The position numbers and the translations under genes are program-made. Source: Thiomicrorhabdus sp963677355 (GTDB taxonomy: Bacteria > Pseudomonadota > Gammaproteobacteria > Thiomicrospirales > Thiomicrospiraceae). From it: a stretch of DNA of 64,000 nt. Shown one piece after another: positions 18,313 to 28,027 of this stretch (position 1 is the stretch's first letter; every line of letters starts with the position of its first letter). Below the pieces are notes generated by a model that was not told the origin of the DNA, ran no database searches, and worked only from the letters and a program-made list of their open reading frames with translations. The stretch lies in contig CAXXXQ010000002.1 in the NCBI GenBank assembly GCA_963677355.2, positions 806,001-870,000 on the forward strand, read 5' to 3'.

Positions 18313-20216
18313 TGGCCACGCATAAATAAAGAATCGAGCTGCTCCATGCTGAGCTGAACCCAGGTTGGACGCCCGTGATTACACTGGTCGGAACGTTCCG
18401 TTAACTCCATCTCCCGTAACAGCGCATTCATTTCCGCCACCGTTAATTGTCTATTTGCTCTGACCGAGCCATGACAAGCCATAGTAGAAAGAATATGATT
18501 AATACGCTCCTCCACCTGTTGAGTTTGCCCTGCGACGGCCAGATCGGCGATCATGTCGTTAACCAACTGGACAATATCGCTTTTCGCCAACAACACCGGT
18601 ACAGCAGTCACTTTCAACTGTTCCGGGCCCAACTCCTCCAACTCAAAACCGAGCTTTGAGAACAGTTGCTGATGTGACTGCCAAACGGCAATTTGCGACT
18701 GCTCCAGAGTCAAAGCCATCGGCACCAGCAACGGCTGACTCACCAAGCGATCTTCCTGCCACTGCTGTTTGAAACGTTCGTAAACCACGCGTTCATGAGC
18801 GGCATGCATATCCACCAAAACCAACCCTTTAGCATTTTCCGCCAAAATAAACACGCCATGGATCTGCGCTTTTGCAAAACCAAGCATCGGCATATCAGAT
18901 TCGACATCTTGCTCGGATTTCGAATCGTTTGCGAACGACTCAACACCACCTTGACGGCGCTGCTGGACAATATCGGCCAGAGCACGGTTATAACCACTAC
19001 CAGTAACATTGGCTTGATAACCGGCCGCAGCTTGATTGACTGAAGAAGCAGGTGGCGCCTGAAATGAGAGTGACTCCTGAGTCGCCTCTTGTTGCCCCGA
19101 CACGGCATAATTCTGTAAATTCATGGCTGGGCGATTAGCCATTACTGAATCAAGGCTCGCGCCGGAGCCGTTTTCGGATACCACCGGCTTCGCCACCGCT
19201 TCGCGAACACTTCTGCGTAAGAAATCATAGACCCAGCGCCCGTTGGCAAAGCGCACTTCGTATTTCGCCGGATGAACATTAACATCGACCAGATCATGCG
19301 GCATTTCGATGAAAATCAGATAAGCCGGATGACGGCCGTGATAAAGCACATCCGCATACGCCTGCTTGACCGCATAAGAGAGTAGTCGATCTCGAACAAT
19401 TCGTCCATTGACAAAGACATACTGCATATCCGTCTGGCTACGATTAAAGGTAGGCAAACCGACCCAGCCCGAAAGTTTGATATCCTGAGTTTCAAATGCA
19501 ATCGACAGCGATTGCCCGACAAAATCATTGCCCATCAAATGGATTAAGCGCTTTTTCAAACCAGCTTCATCATTGGCGGCGAATACTTGGCGGACGGTCT
19601 TCTGGTTATGCACTAATTTAATCGAAATTTCCGGACGACTCAGCATCACTCGCTTGACCAACTGATCGATATGCGAGAATTCGGTTCTTGGCGAACTTAA
19701 AAATTTTTTACGTGCCGGCGTATTAAAAAACAGGTCTTTGACGATCACTCGCGTTCCCGCTTTACCAGCCGTCGGTTTCAACTCACTCCAATTCCCTTCG
19801 CCTTCGGCAGATAACATCCAAGCGGCACTCTCGTCCTGATGCCGACTGATAATTTCAAACCGGGAGACCGAACTGATACTCGCCAAAGCTTCGCCTCGAA
19901 ACCCTAAAGTGGCAACCGCCGCCAAGTCGGCACCGGTTTGAATTTTACTGGTCGCGTGACGACTAACCGCTAAACTTAACTCTTCTTTAGGAATGCCCGA
20001 GCCGTTATCGATGACACTGATCGATTTTTCGCCACCCTCTTCAATCTCAACCTCAATCTGGTCGGCTCCGGAATCCAGCGCATTTTCCAACAACTCTTTG
20101 ACCACGGAAGCGGGTCTTTCCACCACCTCTCCGGCGGCGATCTGATCGGCTAAATAACTGGGAAGCTGCTGTATCGGGGTTCTCATAGACTCTTTACTGT
20201 TTGAATTGGCTGACAT
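18309..20216 (-). CDS. mutL: DNA mismatch repair protein MutL
   Basis: About 635 residues. The N-terminal GHKL ATPase is clear: IAAGEVVERPASVVKELLEN, DNGSGI, ATSKI and GFRGEALASI. A low-complexity linker (about 350-430) and a C-terminal dimerisation domain follow. The C-terminus carries DMHAAHERVVYE, a variant of the endonuclease motif DQHA(x2)E(x4)E, together with ACHGSVRA and CNHGRPT. It may therefore be a nicking MutL, unlike that of E. coli. The ATG at 20216 is chosen; an in-frame TTG at 20234 and an ATG at 20186 are alternatives, and none has a strong Shine-Dalgarno. Confidence 0.96.
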   Translation of the reverse strand: MSANSNSKESMRTPIQQLPSYLADQIAAGEVVERPASVVKELLENALDSGADQIEVEIEEGGEKSISVIDNGSGIPKEELSLAVSRHATSKIQTGADLAAVATLGFRGEALASISSVSRFEIISRHQDESAAWMLSAEGEGNWSELKPTAGKAGTRVIVKDLFFNTPARKKFLSSPRTEFSHIDQLVKRVMLSRPEISIKLVHNQKTVRQVFAANDEAGLKKRLIHLMGNDFVGQSLSIAFETQDIKLSGWVGLPTFNRSQTDMQYVFVNGRIVRDRLLSYAVKQAYADVLYHGRHPAYLIFIEMPHDLVDVNVHPAKYEVRFANGRWVYDFLRRSVREAVAKPVVSENGSGASLDSVMANRPAMNLQNYAVSGQQEATQESLSFQAPPASSVNQAAAGYQANVTGSGYNRALADIVQQRRQGGVESFANDSKSEQDVESDMPMLGFAKAQIHGVFILAENAKGLVLVDMHAAHERVVYERFKQQWQEDRLVSQPLLVPMALTLEQSQIAVWQSHQQLFSKLGFELEELGPEQLKVTAVPVLLAKSDIVQLVNDMIADLAVAGQTQQVEERINHILSTMACHGSVRANRQLTVAEMNALLREMELTERSDQCNHGRPTWVQLSMEQLDSLFMRGQ

Positions 20217-20397
20217 CTCAAATTGAAGTGGCAAATTATAACACTGATAACGGATTTCGCAGACCTAAGCATGGGCAGATTAACTATAAATCCCGCTTAC
20301 TCATCATTGGCGGATCGCGATACATTTTTTTATCCACAGTCAAACTGCTAAAATACGCGCAATATTAAAACAACAAAGATTCAACAAAGGGTCAAAC

Positions 20398-21522
20398 ATG
20401 GGTATTCTCAACTCGCTTTTCGGTAACGGCATCTCCGAAGAACTCCAGAAACAGATCGATCAAAAACTGAATATTTGCAAAGATCCCACTTCAAAACGCG
20501 GCTTGAACGAACTTAAAGCCGTTTCTGAGATGCAACTTAAAAAAGGCAAACTGTCAATGAGCATAGCAATGCCTTACCCGTGCAAAAGCCTATGGCCGAG
20601 CATCGAACAGAACCTGCAGCATGAACTGACGCAGATTGAAGAAATCAGCGCTATTGAGGTCCAGTTTGAAACCCGAATTGTCAGCCATGACGCCCAAAAG
20701 AACGTCAACCCGCTGCCGGGGATTAAAAACATCATCGCGGTAGCTTCGGGTAAAGGCGGTGTCGGTAAATCGACCACATCAGTCAACCTGGCTTTGGCGC
20801 TACAACAGGAAGATGCGCAAGTCGGGATTCTGGATGCGGATATCTATGGCCCAAGCATTCCGACCATGCTGAGCATCAAACAGAAACCGGAGACCAAAGA
20901 CGGTAAAAGCATGCAGCCACTGGAAGCCTATGGTCTACAGGTTATGTCGATTGGCGCTTTGATTGAAGAAGATTCACCGATGATCTGGCGTGGCCCGATT
21001 GTCACCCAGACCTTAACTCAGCTATTAAATGAAACCAACTGGGAAGATTTGGATTACCTGATCATCGACCTGCCTCCTGGAACCGGTGATGTCCAGCTGA
21101 CGCTATCACAACAGATTCCGGTGACCGGCGCGGTTATAGTTACCACTCCGCAACAGGTTTCGCTGATCGATGCCAAAAAAGGCTTGAAGATGTTTGAAAA
21201 AGTCGAAATTCCGGTATTAGGTATCATCGAAAACATGAGCACCCACATCTGTAGCAATTGCGGTCATGAAGAGGCGATCTTCGGCGCTCACGGCGGAGAG
21301 ACAATGGCACAAGAGTATCAGGTTGATTTTCTGGGCGCACTGCCGCTGGACAAAAGAATCCGTGAAGAAGCCGATGCCGGCCAGCCAACTGTTACCGCTG
21401 AGCCAAGTAGCGAAATCGCGCAAAAGTATCGCTCTATCGCACACGCAGTCAGCGCTCAAATCGGCATCAAAAAACGCAATTACGCCAATCTATTCCCTAA
21501 AATTGAAATTCAGAACACCTAA
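20398..21522 (+). CDS. apbC: Iron-sulfur cluster carrier Mrp/ApbC
   Basis: 374 residues. An N-terminal MIP18-like domain (about 1-95) is followed by a Mrp/NBP35 P-loop ATPase: VASGKGGVGKST (deviant Walker A), DADIYGPSIP and IIDLPPGTGD. CSNCG near residue 285 supplies the two cysteines thought to hold the bridging Fe-S cluster at the dimer interface. It loads Fe-S clusters on target proteins in the cytoplasm. Single gene, convergent with a STAS gene. Confidence 0.95.
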   Translation: MGILNSLFGNGISEELQKQIDQKLNICKDPTSKRGLNELKAVSEMQLKKGKLSMSIAMPYPCKSLWPSIEQNLQHELTQIEEISAIEVQFETRIVSHDAQKNVNPLPGIKNIIAVASGKGGVGKSTTSVNLALALQQEDAQVGILDADIYGPSIPTMLSIKQKPETKDGKSMQPLEAYGLQVMSIGALIEEDSPMIWRGPIVTQTLTQLLNETNWEDLDYLIIDLPPGTGDVQLTLSQQIPVTGAVIVTTPQQVSLIDAKKGLKMFEKVEIPVLGIIENMSTHICSNCGHEEAIFGAHGGETMAQEYQVDFLGALPLDKRIREEADAGQPTVTAEPSSEIAQKYRSIAHAVSAQIGIKKRNYANLFPKIEIQNT

Positions 21523-21549
21523 GCCTTTACAGCCCCATATTTTTGCAAC

Positions 21550-21579
21550 TCATACCGGCCCCCAATATGACCGGTATGA
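21550..21579. repeat. Inverted repeat between apbC and the STAS gene
   Basis: TCATACCGG and CCGGTATGA form a perfect 9-bp stem with a 12-nt loop, filling the space between two converging stops. It could act as a terminator for both, but there is no T run on either side. Confidence 0.5.
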
Positions 21580-21885
21580 CTAAGCTTCTTCAATATTGAA
21601 CAACTGTTGAAATTGAGCAATGGTCAGTATTTTCAACGCGGCATCTTTGACGTTAATCAAAGTCACGCGATCTTTTTCGCCGTGCGTCTGATCCCTGAGC
21701 AGGAGCAACATTCCCAAGGCTGAACTGTCCAAATATTGAGTATTGGCAAAATCCACTTCAAAACGATTGGTATCGGTAACATTTTCCGAACAGATCACTT
21801 TGAACTTTTCGTAATGACTGACATCAAAACTGCTGTCCAGCTTAATGGTCACCACCTCGTCTTTTTCATTTACTGAGAAATCCAT
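21580..21885 (-). CDS. STAS-domain anti-sigma factor antagonist-like protein
   Basis: 101 residues, a lone STAS domain. The ATG at 21885 is preferred: it starts the fold (MDFSVNEKDEVVTIKLDSSF) and has AAAGG just upstream. An upstream in-frame start at 21972 would add 29 unrelated residues. The phosphorylatable serine site is present as YLDSSALGMLLLL (S55). Such proteins cycle between phosphorylated and free forms in partner-switching circuits with a kinase and a PP2C phosphatase. A receiver-PP2C protein is encoded about 10 kb away (31969-33141); a link is only possible, not shown. Confidence 0.85.
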   Translation of the reverse strand: MDFSVNEKDEVVTIKLDSSFDVSHYEKFKVICSENVTDTNRFEVDFANTQYLDSSALGMLLLLRDQTHGEKDRVTLINVKDAALKILTIAQFQQLFNIEEA

Positions 21886-22076
21886 ATAACCTTTCTTTTT
21901 GTGCAGAAATCTATCGACATGATACAAAAAAAACCGCCATTTTAATATCCGTAACTCTGACATCCAACTCATTACAAAACCTACCCCATGACAGTCCTAT
22001 TTCTTCTCCCTGAAAGAGAAAATCGATTCCAAGCCATACAAATAGCAAAATACACTGAAATACAGCGCAAACAAGC

Positions 22077-22106
22077 GAGACAAAAGCGCTGAAAAAACAC
22101 TATAAT
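22077..22106 (+). promoter_or_regulatory. Candidate sigma-70 promoter of metG
   Basis: GAGACA (4 of 6 to TTGACA), an 18-nt spacer and a perfect TATAAT. The predicted transcript start leaves a leader of about 80 nt before the metG ATG. Confidence 0.5.
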
Positions 22107-22192
22107 ATGCGGCTATCTTTACATAACGTTTAAACCACGGACAAACTCAAAATTATTGAGTCGAAAGTAAAATACGGAAATCGGAATTAATA

Positions 22193-24308
22193 ATGTCAGA
22201 ATCGGTTCAGACCCCAAGAAAAATACTAGTCACCAGTGCACTTCCATACGCCAACGGTCCTATTCACTTAGGTCACTTGGTTGAGTATATCCAGACGGAT
22301 ATCTGGAGCCGTTTCCAAAAAATGCGCGGCAACCACTGTACCTACGTCTGCGCCGACGATGCGCACGGCACGCCGATCATGCTGCGCGCGCAAGCCGAAG
22401 GCATTACTCCGGAAGCCTTGATCGCCAAATCCTCCGAAGAGCATCAGGCCGATTTTTGCCGGTTTTAACATTAAGTTTGATCATTACCACAGCACCAACT
22501 CGGAAGAGAACCGCGAGCTGGCCGAGTACATTTACAATCAGCTTAAGGAGAAGGCTTACATCTCCCGCAAGAGTATCACCCAGGCATACGACCCTGAGAA
22601 AGAGATGTTCCTCCCGGATCGTTTCGTCAAAGGAACTTGTCCGAAATGTGGTGCCGAAGACCAATACGGCGACAACTGTGAAGCCTGCGGAGCGACCTAT
22701 TCGCCAACCGATCTGATCAACCCTAAATCGGCCGTATCCGGCGCAACACCGATTGAAAAAGATTCCGACCATCTATTTTTTGAACTCGGCCAGTTTGAAG
22801 GCATGCTCAAAGAGTGGACTCGTGCCGGACACCTACAGCCGGAAATTGCCAACAAGTTGGACGAGTGGCTGGAAAGTGGCCTGCGTGGCTGGGACATTTC
22901 CCGTGATGCACCTTATTTCGGTTTTGAAATCCCGGGCGAAAAAGACAAGTATTTCTATGTTTGGCTGGACGCGCCAATCGGTTACATGTCCAGTTTCAAA
23001 GCGTACTGTAACGCGAACGGTTTGAACTTCGACGAATACTGGAAAGCGGATTCGAAGGCCGAACTGTATCACTTTATCGGTAAAGATATCATCAACTTCC
23101 ACGCCCTGTTCTGGCCAGCCATGCTATCGGGTGCCGGTTTCCGCACCCCGAATGCAGTCTATGCGCACGGCTTTCTAACGGTAGACGGACAAAAAATGTC
23201 AAAATCGCGTGGTACTTTTATCATGGCGAGAACCTATCTGGATCACCTGAATCCGGAATACTTGCGTTATTACTATGCCGCCAAGCTGACCAGCCGCATT
23301 GATGACATCGACCTGAACCTGGAAGATTTCGCCCAACGCGTAAACTCGGATCTGGTCGGAAAAGTGGTCAATATCGCCAGTCGCTGCGCCGGCTTTGTCG
23401 TTAAAAAATTCGACGGCAAACTGGCAGCCGAGCTTTCTGAACAAGCTTCTGCCCTGTACCAGTCATTTGCAGACAAAGCCGATGAGATCGCTCAACTGTA
23501 CGAACAACGTGAATTTGGTCATGCTATGCGTGAAATCATGGCTTTGGCTGATCAAGCGAACGAATACATTGCCGAAACCGCACCTTGGGTATTGGCTAAA
23601 GAAGAAGGTAAAGAAGCTGAACTGCATGAATCGGTCAGTGTCGGTATCAACCTGTTCCGTGTGTTGATGTCTTATCTGGCACCGGTACTTCCGGAAACAG
23701 CTAATAAAGCCAAAGCGTTCCTGAACTTGGAGGAGTGGAATTGGAATGACGTGCAGCAACCGCTGCTTGGTCATGAAATCAACAAGTTCAAAGCCTTGAT
23801 GACACGTCTGGAAATGGATTCCATCGAAAAAATGGTACAAGCTTCTGCCGAGTCCTTGGCTAATACCGCCTCTAGCGCTCCAGACGGTAAGAAAGGTGAT
23901 AAGAAAGCGAAAAAGGCAAACAGTCAAACTGCTGAATTGTCTGCTGAATCCTCTGCCGAATCAGCCTTTGAGCCGATCGCCGAACAGATCACGATTGACG
24001 ACTTCGCCAAAATCGATCTTCGCATTGCCAAAATCATCAATGCCGAAGCCGTTCCGGAAGCGAACAAACTACTTAAGCTTACCTTGGATATCGGTCTGGA
24101 ACAGCGTCAAGTCTTTGCCGGAATTAAATCCGCCTACGAACCTGAACAATTGATCGGAAAACTAACGGTCATGGTTGCCAACTTGGCACCTCGCAAGATG
24201 CGTTTTGGCATGTCTGAAGGCATGGTTCTGGCTGCTGGTCCTGGCGGTAGTGACCTTTACGTGCTTTCTCCTGACGATGGCGCGCAACCGGGCATGCGTG
24301 TGAAGTAA
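22193..24308 (+). pseudogene. metG: metG, methionyl-tRNA synthetase, frame interrupted by one extra T
   Basis: It charges tRNA-Met. Frame 1 (22193-22468) holds the HIGH region PYANGPIHLGHL and ends at TAA just after HQADF. Removing one T from the five-T run at 22453-22457 continues directly into the rest of the enzyme, giving about 704 residues, near the usual length. The downstream frame has the zinc knuckle CPKCG...CEACG, KMSKS as DGQKMSKSRG, the anticodon domain and a C-terminal tRNA-binding domain (FAKIDLRIAKI) after an Ala/Lys/Ser linker. Because metG is essential and all else is intact, a sequencing or assembly error is the simplest explanation; a true mutation or slippage cannot be excluded. 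rnfA follows after 39 nt. Confidence 0.93.
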
Positions 24309-24347
24309 TTCACCGTTTTTATAGCCTTTCAGGACAAGGAAGCTTTA

Positions 24348-24923
24348 ATGCAAGAGTACATTCTTATCTTAATCAGCACCGTTCTAGTCAATAACTTCGT
24401 TTTGGTGAAGTTTTTGGGACTGTGCCCGTTCATGGGGGTCTCAAAACAGACTGATCAAGCTCTGGGAATGGGGTTGGCAACGACTTTTGTGTTAACCTTG
24501 TCTTCGGTATTAAGTTACCTGATCTATAACTACCTGCTACTACCATTCGGTCTGGAGTATCTTCAGACTATTGCCTTTATTCTCGCCATCGCCGCAGTGG
24601 TTGGTTTCACCGAAATGGCTATCCATAAAACCAGCCCGGCTCTCTATCAGGTATTGGGAATCTACCTGCCTTTGATTACCACCAACTGCGCCGTATTGGG
24701 GGTCGCCCTGCTAAATGTCGGTGAAAATCACGACTTCATCGCTTCTGCCGTCTACGGTTTCGGTGCGGCGGTCGGTTTCACACTGGTTATGGTGCTGTTT
24801 GCATCAATTCGTGAACGCGTTGATGTCGCCGATGTTCCGGGACCATTCAAAGGGGCGCCCATCGCGCTGATTACAGCAGGTTTAATGTCTATGGCCTTTA
24901 TGGGCTTTGGCGGCATGGTGTAG
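24348..24923 (+). CDS. rnfA: Rnf electron transport complex subunit A
   Basis: 191 residues, six predicted membrane helices, starting MQEYILILISTVLVNNFVLV. RnfA is an inner-membrane subunit of the Rnf complex, which couples electron flow between ferredoxin and NADH to ion transport, and is related to NqrE. The half-helix motifs KFLGLCPFMGVS and TTNCAVLGVALL contain the cysteines that bind an Fe-S cluster in Rnf/Nqr structures. First gene of the complete rnfABCDGE operon; AGGACAAGGAAG precedes the start. Confidence 0.96.
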   Translation: MQEYILILISTVLVNNFVLVKFLGLCPFMGVSKQTDQALGMGLATTFVLTLSSVLSYLIYNYLLLPFGLEYLQTIAFILAIAAVVGFTEMAIHKTSPALYQVLGIYLPLITTNCAVLGVALLNVGENHDFIASAVYGFGAAVGFTLVMVLFASIRERVDVADVPGPFKGAPIALITAGLMSMAFMGFGGMV

Positions 24924-24935
24924 AAGGACGGCTAA

Positions 24936-25523
24936 ATGATTGAAGCGATTCTTATCTTCATCGGCCTCGCCCTGCTGTTCGGCCTGCTCCTCGGTTATGC
25001 CTCGATACGTTTTAAAGTTGAAGGCAATCCGGTTGCTGATCAGATCGACAAAATCCTTCCGCAAACCCAGTGCGGACAATGCGGTTACCCTGGCTGCCGA
25101 CCTTATGCGGATGCATTGGCGGAAGGCGAAGCCGAGGTCAATCTGTGCATACCGGGCGGCAACGAAGTCATGATTCAAATCTCTGAAATCACCGGCTTGG
25201 AACCGAAAGAGATGGATGAAGAGGTCGAAGAGAACAAACCCAAAGAGGTTGCCCACATCGACGAAGACCTCTGTATCGGTTGTGTACTTTGTATAAAAGA
25301 GTGTCCGGTAGACGCTATTCTCGGCGCCACCAAACTAATGCACACGGTTATTGAAAAAGAGTGTACCGGTTGCGAAAAATGCGTCCCGGTCTGCCCGGTT
25401 GACTGTATCGATATGCGCCCTGTCCCTTTGACAACCCGTAACTGGAAATGGCCGGAACCAGGGCAACAGCCAAACACATCCGACTCGGAGACTCCTGCGG
25501 ATCAAAACAAGGAGGCTAACTGA
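24936..25523 (+). CDS. rnfB: Rnf complex iron-sulfur subunit B
   Basis: 195 residues. A membrane helix (about 4-22) is followed by a Cys cluster CGQCGYPGCRPYAD (Fe-S binding) and two [4Fe-4S] ferredoxin motifs, CIGCVLCIKECP and CTGCEKCVPVCP. It passes electrons to or from soluble ferredoxin on the cytoplasmic side. It ends in TGA overlapping the rnfC start by one nt. Confidence 0.96.
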   Translation: MIEAILIFIGLALLFGLLLGYASIRFKVEGNPVADQIDKILPQTQCGQCGYPGCRPYADALAEGEAEVNLCIPGGNEVMIQISEITGLEPKEMDEEVEENKPKEVAHIDEDLCIGCVLCIKECPVDAILGATKLMHTVIEKECTGCEKCVPVCPVDCIDMRPVPLTTRNWKWPEPGQQPNTSDSETPADQNKEAN

Positions 25524-28027
25524 TGTCCTCTTTAGTTTCCGCACTGATCAATAAAATCGCCCCGCTCTATCCTCAGGCTAAACGCTGGTTACATAAGTTC
25601 AACGGCGGGATTTTCCCTAAGTACTACAAAGAACTTTCTGCCAACCAGCCGATTCGCGAAGCGTATATTCCGCAACGCTTGATCATGCCATTACAGCAAC
25701 AGGTGGGCTTACCGGCCGAACTGCTAGTAGAAGTCGGCGATAAGGTTAAGAAAAACCAACTCATCGCCCGCTCCTCGAAAGACGCAAATAAGGCGTTGGT
25801 GGTACCTGTTCACGCCCCGACTTCCGGAGTCGTCGAAGCGATTGATAAACAGACTTTACCGCACCCTTCCGGACTGCAAGACATCGCCGTTATTATCAAA
25901 CCCGATGGACTGGACGAAACGATTGATAATGTCTTAAATGTCAGTGGCGAAGCGCCGGCCACGCCGGATCAACTCAAACAGATTATCCTTGATGCCGGCA
26001 TCGTCGGTATGGGCGGAGCCGGTTTCCCAACCTATGCCAAAATCCCGAATCAGCAAGGTAAGATCCATACGCTACTCATCAATGGTGCCGAGTGCGAACC
26101 TTTCATTACCTGTGACGACCTGTTAATGCAACATGATGCCGAGCGTATCATTCAAGGTGCGCTAATGACCGCGCAAGCCTTAGGCGCAGATAAAGTACTG
26201 TGTGGTATTGAAACCAATAAACCGTCGGCAATTAAAGCGATGCACAAAGCCGCTGCTAACACCATCGTTGAAATCATTGCCGTGCAGACGGTTTATCCTA
26301 TGGGCGGACAAAAACAGCTAACTCAGGAACTCACCGGAGTTGAAATTCCTAAAGACGCCCATGCCGTCGATTTAGGTTTATTGATGATGAATGTGGCGAC
26401 CTATGCGGCCATTTATGATGCGGTTAAGTTCGGCAACCCGCTGACTTCAAGATTGGTCAGTGTAACCGGCTTGGGATTGGAAAAACCGTTTAATATTCAC
26501 GCCCTGATCGGCACGCCGTTTATTGAACTGGCGATGCTCGCTGCACCAAAATCCGAACTAAACTACCCTCTGGTCATGGGCGGACCGATGATGGGCTTTG
26601 CCGTACAGGACAACCAAGTTCCGGTCATCAAAACCACCAACTGTATCCTCGCCAACCCGCCGGAGCCGGTGGAAATGCAAATGCCGTGTATCCGTTGCGG
26701 CGAGTGTATGGATGCCTGTCCGGTAAACCTGCTGCCACAACAGATGTATTGGCATAGTCAGGCACACGAATACGAAAAAGTGGAAAAACTCAATGTGGCC
26801 GACTGCATCGAATGTGGTTGTTGCAGCTATGTCTGCCCAAGCCATATCCCTTTGGTGCAATACTACCGTCATGCAAAATCGGAAATCAAAGAGATCAAAG
26901 CGGAAGCCTTGGCTGTCGAATTGGCCAAGCAGCGTCATGAATTCAAGCTGGCTCGTATTGAGCGTGAACAACAAGAACGTGAAGCGCGTCTAAAAGCCAA
27001 AAAAGAGGCCGTGAAGAAACAGGCACAAGCGGAAAAATCCGATAAAGCCGAGCAAACTAAATCCGCTAAACCTTCTGCTGCAGCGGCCGCCGCCAAAGCC
27101 GCGGCTGCCAAACGAGCCGCAGCTAAAAACGAGGCCGCTAATGCAAGCGACGCAGAGATTCCACCAGCTCGTAAAAAAGCCATTGAAGCGGCAAAAAAAG
27201 CGGCTAGCCAAGCTTCAGCAACAAGCGAAAAGCCAGCTAAAGAGGTTAAAGCTAATGGCAATGAGCAAACCGATTCTCCAAAAGATTCTATAACCGATCC
27301 AAAAGCGGCCGCCAAAAAAGCCGCTATGGCAGCCGCTAAACGCCGGGCACAGAACAAAACGGTAGCAACCGTTGAGACTTCAACAGTGACTGATCTAGAT
27401 GATTTACAAAACCTGCAATCGGCTGCAAAACCAGAGCAAAACTCAGACTCACAACCAGATCCTAAGCAAGCCGCCAAGGCTGCAGCCATGGCAGCTGCCA
27501 AAAAACGCGCTCAAGTAAAAAAATCCATAGCCGAACAAGAGTCCAAAGAATCGGGTGCAGCGGAATCAGAACAATCAGAGCAATCTGAACCAGCTCAGAG
27601 CGACACCAAGCAAACTGCACAAAACGCGGCTCGGCAGGCGGCGATGAAAGCAGCGCAGGCGGCTGCAAAACGACGCAAGCAGGCACAGGAAGATTCTAAA
27701 ACCGCCAAACCCGAAGATGTGCAAATTGCTGATCTGACCGAAACCACCGAAGAAACGGCTGCCTCTAAAAAAGAACGAGCGCGTAAAGCGGCTATGCAAG
27801 CGGCAAGAGCGGCAGCCAAAAAACGTAAAGCCGACCAGCAAGCGGCTCAGGCGGATTCTGAAAGTGAATCAGATTCCGTAATGACAAATTCCGATCTTGC
27901 GGCAAGCGAAGATAAAAAACAGCGCGCGATGCGGCAGGCCAAAGAAGCCGCCGCTAAACGCCGTGCACAGAAACAGGCTGCTGGGCAATCATCCGCCAGC
28001 CCGACAACTGACGAGGATACCCAATAA
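25523..28027 (+). CDS. rnfC: Rnf complex NADH-binding subunit C with long repetitive tail
   Basis: 834 residues. The first 450 form the conserved part: a biotinyl-lipoyl-like region, the Gly-rich GMGGAGFPTYAK associated with FMN/NADH binding, and two [4Fe-4S] motifs CIRCGECMDACP and CIECGCCSYVCP. The rest, from about residue 480, is Ala/Lys/Arg-rich and helical. It contains five related blocks (near residues 593, 647, 700, 751 and 800) with the core AAxxAAKRRAQ, separated by acidic Ser/Glu/Asp/Gln stretches. Long Ala-rich tails are known in gammaproteobacterial RnfC and vary in length; their role is unclear. The stop directly abuts the rnfD start. Confidence 0.95.
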   Translation: MSSLVSALINKIAPLYPQAKRWLHKFNGGIFPKYYKELSANQPIREAYIPQRLIMPLQQQVGLPAELLVEVGDKVKKNQLIARSSKDANKALVVPVHAPTSGVVEAIDKQTLPHPSGLQDIAVIIKPDGLDETIDNVLNVSGEAPATPDQLKQIILDAGIVGMGGAGFPTYAKIPNQQGKIHTLLINGAECEPFITCDDLLMQHDAERIIQGALMTAQALGADKVLCGIETNKPSAIKAMHKAAANTIVEIIAVQTVYPMGGQKQLTQELTGVEIPKDAHAVDLGLLMMNVATYAAIYDAVKFGNPLTSRLVSVTGLGLEKPFNIHALIGTPFIELAMLAAPKSELNYPLVMGGPMMGFAVQDNQVPVIKTTNCILANPPEPVEMQMPCIRCGECMDACPVNLLPQQMYWHSQAHEYEKVEKLNVADCIECGCCSYVCPSHIPLVQYYRHAKSEIKEIKAEALAVELAKQRHEFKLARIEREQQEREARLKAKKEAVKKQAQAEKSDKAEQTKSAKPSAAAAAAKAAAAKRAAAKNEAANASDAEIPPARKKAIEAAKKAASQASATSEKPAKEVKANGNEQTDSPKDSITDPKAAAKKAAMAAAKRRAQNKTVATVETSTVTDLDDLQNLQSAAKPEQNSDSQPDPKQAAKAAAMAAAKKRAQVKKSIAEQESKESGAAESEQSEQSEPAQSDTKQTAQNAARQAAMKAAQAAAKRRKQAQEDSKTAKPEDVQIADLTETTEETAASKKERARKAAMQAARAAAKKRKADQQAAQADSESESDSVMTNSDLAASEDKKQRAMRQAKEAAAKRRAQKQAAGQSSASPTTDEDTQ

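Noticed and set aside
22193..22468. First metG frame as an independent short protein
   Set aside because: The sequence is plainly the N-terminus of MetG and continues in the next frame after one base is removed.
26935..27841. Long minus-strand open frames across rnfC
   Set aside because: They mirror the Ala/Lys-rich repeat coding of RnfC; their products are low-complexity Ala/Ser/Leu/Phe and have no ribosome sites.
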